32,646 nucleotides of DNA, taken from assembly GCA_016219225.1 (NCBI GenBank), contig JACRBX010000010.1, positions 1 through 32,646 of the forward strand. Reading direction: 5' to 3'. This document shows positions 7,834 through 14,407 of the stretch, piece by piece. Position numbers and translations under genes: made by a program. Position 1 is the first letter of the stretch; every line of letters begins with the position of its first letter. The notes beneath the pieces were generated by a model, which was not told the origin of the DNA, searched no databases, and saw only the letters and a list, made by a program, of their open reading frames with translations. Source of the DNA: Deltaproteobacteria bacterium. Lineage in GTDB: Bacteria > Desulfobacterota > RBG-13-43-22.

Positions 7834-9174
7834 TCATTCCCCCGAACCCGCAGGGCAGGGCTTAATGCAGGGACGGCAAGGGACAGCCACCGGTGCGGGT
7901 GGTTTGGCGAAAAAAACAGACACCATGGCCAAAAAACTGGCCACGGCAAATATAATAAAAGCCACTCTGTAGTCCTGGGTGGCATCCACGATGAGTCCGG
8001 CGATGGCTGGGCCAAAGGCCGCTCCCAGCATCGAGAACAGGCCGGACAAACCCATAATGGTCCCGAAAGAAACTATGCCGAAGCACTCTCCGATAAGAAG
8101 GGACTGCATCATGACGATCCCGCCCATGGTCAGGCCGAAGGCAAAAGTCCCCAGATAAAGAACCACCGCCTGGCGAAAAGTGGACAAAGCCAGAATAGCC
8201 ACGCCCTGGATAAAAAAGCAGAACATGGCCACATACCGTTTATCGGTCCGGTCCGCTAACGGTCCCAGGAACAAGCGGCCGATGATGCTGGCCCCGGCCG
8301 TAACGCTCACTGCCGAGGCGGCTCCCATAGCCCCCAGGGTTTCACTGAGGAAAGACACCTGGTGGACCAGAAAAGCGATCTGTCCGCCCAAAGTCAACAG
8401 AAAGGAAACCACAATAGCCCAGAAGGCGGTGGTCCCCATGGCTTCGACTCTGGTCCAGACCCGCATTTGAGTGGCATAACTTTCTCGTTCGCCTGGGGTT
8501 TTTCCGGAAATCGGCATCGGCTGTTCTCCGTCCGGGAATTGGCCCACATCCGAAGGACGCTGTTTGATGACAAAAACCGCGGTCGGTATGACCACCAGCC
8601 AAAATACGGCCCCGAGGATCGGTAAGGCCGTCCGGAGACCGAAGTGGGAGGTAAGATAAACAGCAAAAGGGACCATGACCATCCCCCCCAGGCTCAGTCC
8701 GGTCATAGTCAATCCCATGGCGAATCCCCGGCGGCGAAAAAACCAGTTGGCGATCAGAGTGTTGACAGGCATCAGGGAGCTACCGCTCCAGCCCATGGCC
8801 ATGAGGAAATAAACCGCAAAAAACTGCCAGATCTGGGTCACTCGGCTCAGGAGAACAAAGCCGATTCCGATGGTCGCCGCCCCACAGATCAATATTGGTT
8901 TTGACCCGTATCGGTCGATGAGTCGCCCGATCACCATTCCCATAGCACCGGTAATTGCAAAATACATGGAAATGGCCGTAGAGATGACCCCTTTGGACCA
9001 GCCGTACTGGGCCCGCAAGGGATCCAGGATGGCCCCGTGCCCGTAGAAGCCGATCCCCGAAGAGACAAAGAGGATGGCCGTGCCGGCCATGATAATCCTC
9101 CAGCCGTAAAAGCCTCTTTGGGGAACGCTTGAGGATTGTTGGGATGGTATTATTTCAGGAGAATGAGTATTCAA
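7834..9174 (-). CDS. MFS transporter (monocarboxylate/OFA-like)
   Basis: This encodes 446 aa with about 12 hydrophobic segments. The first begins after GFYGWRI, the signature entry of OFA/monocarboxylate-type carriers. A GRLIDRYGSKPI segment (about residue 80) is the MFS loop 2-3 motif, repeated less strictly as GPLADRTDKRY in the second half. The predicted start is TTG at 9172-9174 with an AAGGAC ribosome-binding site; no upstream ATG is in frame. It is an inner-membrane protein that probably imports an organic acid anion by proton symport. With the SMP-30 gene downstream it probably forms a two-gene operon, and it is divergent from the CoA-transferase genes. Confidence 0.88.
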   Translation of the reverse strand: MNTHSPEIIPSQQSSSVPQRGFYGWRIIMAGTAILFVSSGIGFYGHGAILDPLRAQYGWSKGVISTAISMYFAITGAMGMVIGRLIDRYGSKPILICGAATIGIGFVLLSRVTQIWQFFAVYFLMAMGWSGSSLMPVNTLIANWFFRRRGFAMGLTMTGLSLGGMVMVPFAVYLTSHFGLRTALPILGAVFWLVVIPTAVFVIKQRPSDVGQFPDGEQPMPISGKTPGERESYATQMRVWTRVEAMGTTAFWAIVVSFLLTLGGQIAFLVHQVSFLSETLGAMGAASAVSVTAGASIIGRLFLGPLADRTDKRYVAMFCFFIQGVAILALSTFRQAVVLYLGTFAFGLTMGGIVMMQSLLIGECFGIVSFGTIMGLSGLFSMLGAAFGPAIAGLIVDATQDYRVAFIIFAVASFLAMVSVFFAKPPAPVAVPCRPCIKPCPAGSGE

Positions 9175-9309
9175 TAGAAAAGTCCTTACCTCTGAGTCGT
9201 CTTTTGCTTTTTTCCAAAATTTTTAATATACCCGATATCTCCTTTCAAAACAACGTCAAATCTTTAGTTCGAAAATAGCTCCGCATTAATAGTACCGCGG
9301 CACTTTTTT

Positions 9310-9394
9310 CGTCATTCCCGAATGTCTTTATCGGGAATCCAGCGGTTTTAATTGGTTTTATGTCGTCTGGATTCCCGCCTACACGGGAATGACG
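9310..9394. repeat. Paired-palindrome element A1
   Basis: Left arm 9310-9342 (CGTCATTCCCG, enlarged loop, CGGGAATCCAG), 24-nt spacer, right arm 9367-9394 in inverse orientation (CTGGATTCCCG ... CGGGAATGACG). It lies in the 384-bp gap between the divergent MFS and CoA-transferase genes, which must also hold their promoters. The left flank (CACTTTTTTCGTC) matches the right flank of element A5 in reverse. The right flank (GCAAGTTCATCAA) resembles the flank of element A7. Confidence 0.9.
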
Positions 9395-9558
9395 TTTTGC
9401 AAGTTCATCAATAATGTTCGGCGAAACCCATTTTCATGTTTCGTGACGTCTCAACGGGGCATGAAGATTATAAACCTTTTTTCTCCTTGACCGGCCCGCC
9501 ATTTTGTAATAAGGAATTGAACACAAAAATATTTTCAAGAAGATAGCGGAAAGAAGAA

Positions 9559-10608
9559 ATGGCAGAACCAAATAATAATAAGATCATGAGTTGCTCTAAG
9601 GCCATCGAAAAATTCGTCCATGACGGTGCCGAGCTCATCATCGGCAACTATACCGTGGGTACCTGCACCGAACTGGTCTATGAGGTGGCCCGCCAAAAAA
9701 AGAAAAATCTCCTGGTCTATTCCCAGTCGGGTATCCTGGATGTGGAGGTCCTGGTGGCCGCCGGTTGTGTGGACCGTCTGGTGACCACTTACGTCCTGCG
9801 TTCGGGTGGGAAAAACGGCGGATCGGCAGTTGAACGGGCACTTCAGGCCAAGACCCTGGAATTAGAAGATTATACCAACTTCAATTATAATGCCCGGCTT
9901 ATGGCCGGGATGCACGGTTTTTCTTTCATGCAGGTTTTTGAAGGGATCATGGCTACCGATCTTTTCAGAATACGCGGTTTTATGGGGGAGGACAAGTACC
10001 GGGTAATCCAGTGTCCCTATACCGGTAAAGACATCCTGACGGTGCCGGCCGCCAACCCGGACGTCTGCATCGTCCATGTGCAACGGGCCGACCGGTACGG
10101 GAATGCCCAGTATTGGGGGTCTATCGGTAGTGTACCGGCCGCCGCCCTGTGCAGCAAGCGGATTATCGTTTCCTGTGAAGAAATCGTCGACCATGAAGTA
10201 ATCCGCTCCAGCCCCCACCTGACCATTATTCCCGCCTACCGAGTGGATGCTGTGGTCGAAGTCCCCTGGGGGGCACACCCCACAGAGGTGCTCGGCTATT
10301 ACAATCAGGACCGCTTGATGTACGGGTTGTTCGTGGCCGCCGCGGCCACAAAAGAGGGATTGGAGGCCTGGCTTGACGAATGGGTCTATGGCTGCCCGAA
10401 CCGGGAGGCCTACCTGTCCCGTTATATTCAGCGATTTGGAAGCGGGATCCTGACCGATATCAAGGCCAAATCCTATTTTTCGGCACCGGCCAACTATGGA
10501 TCGGCCTTCACCTCCATCTGGGATGATTCCGGTCTGGAACGGTCTTTGGGCGTCACCCTGGAAGAACTGGAAGGGATCATCAAGGAGAAAGGATTACTTT
10601 ATGAATAA
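9559..10608 (+). CDS. CoA-transferase family I, alpha subunit (GctA-type)
   Basis: This encodes 349 aa resembling the A subunit of glutaconate CoA-transferase-type enzymes. It has an early GAELIIGNYTVGT segment where the glycine-rich CoA-binding loop is expected, and mid-protein blocks PDVCIVHVQRADRYGNAQYWG and KRIIVSCEEIVDHEVI that recur across family I alpha subunits. It acts in the cytoplasm with the B subunit, moving CoA between acyl-CoA and a free acid. The acid cannot be told from sequence; the adjoining acyl-CoA ligase and carrier genes suggest an imported carboxylate. It starts at an ATG preceded by a weak AAGAAG-like site. The last 8 bp overlap the B-subunit gene, so the two are translationally coupled. 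Confidence 0.87.
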   Translation: MAEPNNNKIMSCSKAIEKFVHDGAELIIGNYTVGTCTELVYEVARQKKKNLLVYSQSGILDVEVLVAAGCVDRLVTTYVLRSGGKNGGSAVERALQAKTLELEDYTNFNYNARLMAGMHGFSFMQVFEGIMATDLFRIRGFMGEDKYRVIQCPYTGKDILTVPAANPDVCIVHVQRADRYGNAQYWGSIGSVPAAALCSKRIIVSCEEIVDHEVIRSSPHLTIIPAYRVDAVVEVPWGAHPTEVLGYYNQDRLMYGLFVAAAATKEGLEAWLDEWVYGCPNREAYLSRYIQRFGSGILTDIKAKSYFSAPANYGSAFTSIWDDSGLERSLGVTLEELEGIIKEKGLLYE

Positions 10609-11428
10609 ACCCTACACCCTCAACGAACTCCTGATCATCACCGTAGCCCGGGAGATTCGCGATTATGACCATATCATTCTGGGGGTGGGACTGCCCACCA
10701 CGGCCGGGGCCCTGGCCAAGGCCCTCCATGCCCCCCACGCCGTGCTGATGATGGAATCCGGCATCATCGACTTCGAACCGCTGATCCCCCTGAATCACAT
10801 CGCCGATGCCCATGCCTGCCGGGGGTTCTCCTATGCCACCGACCTCTTCTCGACCTTCACCATGACCTACCGGGGGTTTGTGGATGTCTGCTTCTTAGGT
10901 GTTGCCCAAGTGGATAAATACGGAAACGTAAACACAACAGTGGTAGGCGATTATTACAACCCCAGATTACGGCTGACCGGATCGGGCGGTGCAGCGGACT
11001 TCATCTCCTATGCCAAACGGACTATCCTGACCATGCGGGGCGGGGAGTTTAGGGAAAAGCTCGATTACCTTACCTCTCCGGGATATCTTGACGGCGGGGA
11101 CAGCCGGGACAAATCAGGACTTTTCCCTCCGGGGACAGGACCGACCATGTTGCTATCGCCTAAAGGAGTCTTTAAGTTCCATCCGGAGACCAAGGAGATC
11201 TATCTGGCCCAGATCCATCCGGGCGTTAAACTGGAAAATGTGCGTCAGGAGGTGCCCTGGGATCTCAAGGTCGCCCGGGACCTGACTGAAACCGTCCCGC
11301 CCACCTCAGAGGAAATCGAATTCATCCGTCGTTTCGCACCGGCGGAAATCATCGGCCGGGAGCTCCGCCTGGAGCTCGGTCTGGCCTATCTGTCCAGGAA
11401 GGCCGAAAAATGCACAAAGAAGGCGTAA
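10601..11428 (+). CDS. CoA-transferase family I, beta subunit (GctB-type)
   Basis: This encodes 275 aa from the ATG at 10601, which has an AAGGAG ribosome-binding site inside the end of the A-subunit gene. A longer in-frame extension exists upstream but would duplicate A-subunit coding sequence. GVGLP (residues 29-33) and MESG with Glu52 correspond to the family's catalytic glutamate region, where a glutamyl-CoA thioester forms. Other family blocks are FLGVAQVDKYGNVNTT and GSGGAADF. The subunit partners the A protein in the cytoplasm. The gene ends in a hairpin terminator shared with the convergent acyl-CoA ligase gene. Confidence 0.88.
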   Translation: MNKPYTLNELLIITVAREIRDYDHIILGVGLPTTAGALAKALHAPHAVLMMESGIIDFEPLIPLNHIADAHACRGFSYATDLFSTFTMTYRGFVDVCFLGVAQVDKYGNVNTTVVGDYYNPRLRLTGSGGAADFISYAKRTILTMRGGEFREKLDYLTSPGYLDGGDSRDKSGLFPPGTGPTMLLSPKGVFKFHPETKEIYLAQIHPGVKLENVRQEVPWDLKVARDLTETVPPTSEEIEFIRRFAPAEIIGRELRLELGLAYLSRKAEKCTKKA

Positions 11429-11455
11429 GGCACCTTGAGCCTTGCGCCTTTCTTT
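11420..11455. terminator. Probable bidirectional intrinsic terminator
   Basis: Stem 11420-11431 pairs with 11439-11450 (12 bp with one G-U pair, 7-nt loop), followed by TCTTT. It overlaps the stop codon of the CoA-transferase B gene and abuts the end of the convergent acyl-CoA ligase gene. The reverse strand also has a T-rich tail, so it could serve both genes. Confidence 0.75.
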
Positions 11456-13028
11456 ACACCGCCTCTTCCCGACCGCAGTATTCCTTTCTCAGCTTCGGCT
11501 TCTCGATCTTTCCCGTAGGGCTTCTCGGCACCAGGCCGAAAAAGATCTTCCTGGGCCGTTTGTAGCGGGGCAGTTTTTCAGCAAAGGCCAGGACCTCCTC
11601 TTCCGTCAGATCCATACCAGGTTTCGGATCGATCGTCAGGGCGACGATTTCTCCCAGCCGTTCATCCGGATAGCCGAAGGCGGCTACATCCTTGACCGCC
11701 GGATGGGTGTGAAAAAAATTTTCCACTTCAACGGGAAAGACATTCTCACCGCCGCTGATAATAATATCCTTCTTCCGGTCCACGATATAGATAAAACCGT
11801 CTTCATCCTCCCGGACGATGTCGCCCGTTGAGAGCCAGCCATCCCTTAAGGCCCTGGCTGTGGCTTCGGGATTTTTGTAGTATTCCCTCATGACGCCATT
11901 CCCGCGTACGGCCAGTTCTCCCGGTGTTCCCTGGGAAACATTATTTCCCTGGTCATCGATGATCCGGGCTTCCCAGTTAAAACCGGGTTTCCCTATGGCC
12001 CCGACCTTATGGCTGTTTTCAACGCCGAGATGGATGCAATTGGGCCCGGCACATTCGCTGAGGCCGTAGGTCGTGTCATAGGCCATATCCGGGAAATAAT
12101 GCCGCCAATGCTGGATGAGCGAAGGCGGTATGGGCATGGCCCCCATGTGCATGAGACGCCATTGGGAAAGTTCATAGTCTTCCAGTTTCAATTCCCCGCT
12201 GTCCAATTGGACCAGTATGTCCTGGGCCCAGGGGACCAGGAGCCAGACGATGGTGCCCCTCTCCTCGCTGACCGCCTCAAGGACCCATCGGGGTGAGAAG
12301 CCTTTGAGTATGACCGCCGGTCCGCCGACAATCAAACTCCCGAACCAGTGCATCTTGGCGCCGGTATGGTAAAGCGGCGGGATAAGGATGAAGTTGTCTT
12401 TTCGGGTCTGGCCATGGTGGAGATTTTCTGTGATGCAGGCGCAGACCATATTCTTGTGGGTCAGGAGGATTGGTTTCGGTTGGCCGGTTGTCCCGGAAGT
12501 AAAATAAAGTCCGCAAGGGTCATCCGGGGTTATCTCCAGGGGAAAGGGATCTTCTAAGGCCCTGTCCAGACCGACAGCCATGGATTCGGCATAAGCAGGA
12601 ACGTCGTCTCCGGCGCAGATAAAGGTCTCAACAAAAGGCAGATCATTCCGAATAGGATCTATCCTCTCGGTGAATTCCGCACCAAAAAGGAAGATCTTAG
12701 GTTCGGCCACATCCGCGCAATATTTGATGTCGGCGCTGCTAAAACGGAAGTTGAGCGGCACCACCCAGGCACCGGTACGAATAATCCCGAAATAGGCCGC
12801 CAGCCAGTCGATGGAGTTGTGCATGAGGTGCAGGACCTTATCGCCCCTCCTGATCCCCTTTTCCCGAAGCAAGGCGGCCACCCGGTTGGCCTTACGGTCC
12901 AAGTCCTTCCAGGTGATCTCCAGGCGCTTTTTTTCTCCGGGAATCCGTTCCACCAGGGCGATATCATCCGCATACCTCCGACCGTTGCGGGCCAGCATTT
13001 CTCCGATATGGATATAGACATCAGCCAT
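11454..13028 (-). CDS. AMP-forming acyl-CoA synthetase (ANL superfamily)
   Basis: This encodes 524 aa from the ATG at 13028, chosen because AAGGAG lies just upstream and the protein then begins MADVYIHIGEMLARNGRRY; a 31-codon extension would run into repeat A2. Core motifs are in order: P-loop YFTSGTTGQPKPILLTHKN, YGLSECAGPN, GWLSTGDI, the hinge DRKKDIIISGGENV and the C-terminal SPTGKIEKPKLR with its catalytic Lys. It activates a carboxylic acid to acyl-CoA in the cytoplasm at the cost of ATP to AMP. The aliphatic or aromatic acid is not identifiable by eye. It lies downstream of the Fe-S and molybdoenzyme genes on the same strand, suggesting a shared pathway. Confidence 0.92.
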   Translation of the reverse strand: MADVYIHIGEMLARNGRRYADDIALVERIPGEKKRLEITWKDLDRKANRVAALLREKGIRRGDKVLHLMHNSIDWLAAYFGIIRTGAWVVPLNFRFSSADIKYCADVAEPKIFLFGAEFTERIDPIRNDLPFVETFICAGDDVPAYAESMAVGLDRALEDPFPLEITPDDPCGLYFTSGTTGQPKPILLTHKNMVCACITENLHHGQTRKDNFILIPPLYHTGAKMHWFGSLIVGGPAVILKGFSPRWVLEAVSEERGTIVWLLVPWAQDILVQLDSGELKLEDYELSQWRLMHMGAMPIPPSLIQHWRHYFPDMAYDTTYGLSECAGPNCIHLGVENSHKVGAIGKPGFNWEARIIDDQGNNVSQGTPGELAVRGNGVMREYYKNPEATARALRDGWLSTGDIVREDEDGFIYIVDRKKDIIISGGENVFPVEVENFFHTHPAVKDVAAFGYPDERLGEIVALTIDPKPGMDLTEEEVLAFAEKLPRYKRPRKIFFGLVPRSPTGKIEKPKLRKEYCGREEAV

Positions 13029-13087
13029 CCGTTTTCTCCTTAACCCGATCCTGATGGTTTCGCAAAAGGTCCGGTATCGTCCATTTT

Positions 13088-13205
13088 CGTCATTCCGACA
13101 AAAGTCGGAATCCAGGTTCAATGGTTTGGTTGCCGGTTTCCACCGAGACGGTGTCTGGACCCCGGCGCCTGCCCCGGACCAGATCCGGGGTTCGCCGGGG
13201 TGACG
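13088..13205. repeat. Paired-palindrome element A2 (composite)
   Basis: Left arm 13088-13115 is a CGTCATTCCGAC/GTCGGAATCCAG palindrome. Right arm 13155-13205 is a longer variant beginning CTGGACCCCGGC and ending GCCGGGGTGACG, with an extra palindrome (CCCCGGACC...TCCGGGG) nested inside it. It lies between the acyl-CoA ligase start and the end of the Fe-S subunit gene. The ends keep the same CGTCA/TGACG and CCAG/CTGG borders as the other copies although the interior differs. Confidence 0.82.
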
Positions 13206-13242
13206 GCCCTGAGACTCCTAACGACTTCATTGATCCTTTAAA

Positions 13243-13761
13243 TTATCGCCTTTTCCCATCCGTAATCAGTCGCTCCTTTAACCAGGCTTTATCAGCGCTC
13301 TTCGATTCCACCTCATCGGTTTGACCGAAGTAAATACAATGGGCCAGGCAGACATTATCAGCACAGGCCGGAATCAGCCCCTTATCAATCCGGTGAAAAC
13401 AAAGGTTGCATTTACGGGCCCCTCCGGCCTGTTCATCAAAGGCGATGGCCTGGTACGGGCAGGCTTCGACACAAGCCGCACAACCGGTACAGGTTTCGTA
13501 ATCCAGGATGACCAGGCCATCCTCCCGCTTGGTGATCGCTTCAACCGGGCAGGCCTCCAGACAGGGCGGGTCATCACAATGACGGCAGAGACGGACCTGG
13601 TAGACCAAGTCCAGTTTGCCGTCCACCATCTGGGGACCCTGTTCCGAAACAGAGATGTATTTAATCCCATCCGGGACTTGATTTTCCTGTTTGCAGGCCA
13701 CCTCGCAGGTCTTGCAACCCCAGCAGGATTTCTGATCGATCATGATTGCATATTTATTCAT
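13243..13761 (-). CDS. Four-cluster [4Fe-4S] electron-transfer subunit (DmsB/HycB-type)
   Basis: This encodes 172 aa with four cysteine groups: CWGCKTCEVAC, CRHCDDPPCLEACP, CTGCAACVEACP and CNLCFHRIDKG...CADNVC. This is the ordered pattern of the Fe-S subunits that accompany DMSO-reductase-family molybdoenzymes and carry electrons between the Mo subunit and a quinone or ferredoxin pool. There is no signal peptide or membrane segment, so it is cytoplasmic. It is the likely partner of the molybdopterin oxidoreductase at 14408-16564, same strand and upstream in transcription, but now separated from it by 646 bp that contain the GIY-YIG repeat element. No NrfD-like membrane anchor gene is nearby. 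Confidence 0.92.
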   Translation of the reverse strand: MNKYAIMIDQKSCWGCKTCEVACKQENQVPDGIKYISVSEQGPQMVDGKLDLVYQVRLCRHCDDPPCLEACPVEAITKREDGLVILDYETCTGCAACVEACPYQAIAFDEQAGGARKCNLCFHRIDKGLIPACADNVCLAHCIYFGQTDEVESKSADKAWLKERLITDGKRR

Positions 13762-13808
13762 AATCTAACACATCTCCCTTTTCCTTATCGACATCAATTT
13801 AGTCAAAA

Positions 13809-14165
13809 CGTCATTCCGGCGAAAGCCGGAATCCAGTCAGAAAATCTGGTTATATAAATCCTTCCATCCTGGATTCATATTCTCAATCAAATCCAATTTC
13901 CATTTTCTTTTCCATTCTTTCAATTGCTTTTCTCTCTCAATAGCGGATTCAAAATTTTCGTGTAATTCATACCAAACCAATAAATGAACCTGATAACGTT
14001 TGGTAAATCCTTCTACCATATCGTTTTTGTGTTCCCATACTCTTTTGACCAGATCTGAAGTGACGCCAATATAGAGAGTACCATTTCTCTTACTTGCCAT
14101 AATGTATACCGCAGGTTGTTTATCCATTCCCGCCTCCCTGGATTCCGGCTTTCGCCGGAATGACG
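13809..14165 (-). mobile_element. GIY-YIG nuclease gene bounded by perfect 28-bp inverted repeats
   Basis: Left arm 13809-13836 and right arm 14138-14165 are exact reverse complements (outer border CGTCATTCCGG, inner border CCGGAATCCAG) and are copies of the intergenic repeat A. Between them lies only the nuclease gene and its ribosome-binding site. The stop codon begins at the base after the left arm and the site GGGAGG starts next to the right arm. The unit may extend outward: ATCAATTTAG at about 13793-13802 resembles the reverse of the outer motif at 14332-14357. I infer that this is the nuclease-encoding form of the repeat family. Confidence 0.8.
13837..14127 (-). CDS. Single-domain GIY-YIG endonuclease
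   Basis: This encodes 96 aa from the ATG at 14127, preceded by a GGGAGG site. An upstream in-frame extension is only translated repeat arm and is rejected as coding. Signature residues are present: VYI (7-9), YIG (19-21), Arg29 and His33 of the RVWEHK helix, Glu64 in the AIEREKQLKEW block and Asn85 in NPGWKDL. This is the complete UvrC N-terminal/YhbQ-like domain with no added DNA-binding domain. GIY-YIG enzymes cut DNA using one metal; known roles include repair, homing and restriction. Exact enclosure by inverted copies of a genome repeat suggests it acts on, or spreads, that repeat. All expected active-site residues look intact. Confidence 0.93.
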   Translation of the reverse strand: MDKQPAVYIMASKRNGTLYIGVTSDLVKRVWEHKNDMVEGFTKRYQVHLLVWYELHENFESAIEREKQLKEWKRKWKLDLIENMNPGWKDLYNQIF

Positions 14166-14215
14166 TAAATGAAATCTCGCCTTTTATACACAACGACAGT
14201 AATTTTTGCGCATGA

Positions 14216-14293
14216 CGTCATTCCGGTGAAAATCGGAATCCAGGTTCTTTTCGCTCAGCATAATACCTGGATTCCGGCTTTCGCCGGAATGAC
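14216..14293. repeat. Paired-palindrome element A4 (next to the nuclease copy)
   Basis: Left arm 14216-14243, spacer 14244-14266, right arm 14267-14293. The 23-nt spacer is nearly the reverse complement of the element A9 spacer (about 22 of 24 positions), so the whole unit, not just its palindromes, is conserved. It lies 50 bp beyond the right arm of the nuclease unit. Confidence 0.92.
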
Positions 14294-14331
14294 TTGCAAG
14301 AAAGTCAGGATTTTCAAGTAAAAGTTTCAAG

Positions 14332-14357
14332 TTTTTCAAAGGGCTAAATTGTTACGA
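14332..14357. repeat. Outer motif TTTTTCAAAnnGCTAAA, copy
   Basis: TTTTTCAAAGGGCTAAATTG followed by TTACGA. The preceding 35 bases (AGTTTCAA, TTTTCAAGTA and so on) are clearly similar to the reverse of the left flank of element A9 (32107-32160), so this is a conserved outer arm rather than chance. Further copies lie at 6607-6624, 6879-6895, 17889-17904, 26592-26616, 32107-32132 and 32265-32292. Confidence 0.75.
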
Positions 14358-14407
14358 TGTTCGATATTCAATATTCACATTTCATCCTGTCGTGACGGGA
14401 TAACCCT

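Noticed and set aside
13026-13121. Upstream extension of the acyl-CoA ligase gene to 13121
   Set aside because: The extra 31 codons run into repeat A2 and lack a ribosome-binding site, whereas the ATG at 13028 has a clear AAGGAG.
14128-14193. Upstream extension of the GIY-YIG gene
   Set aside because: The added residues (including SFRRKPES) are the translated repeat arm; the ATG at 14127 with GGGAGG fits the domain start.
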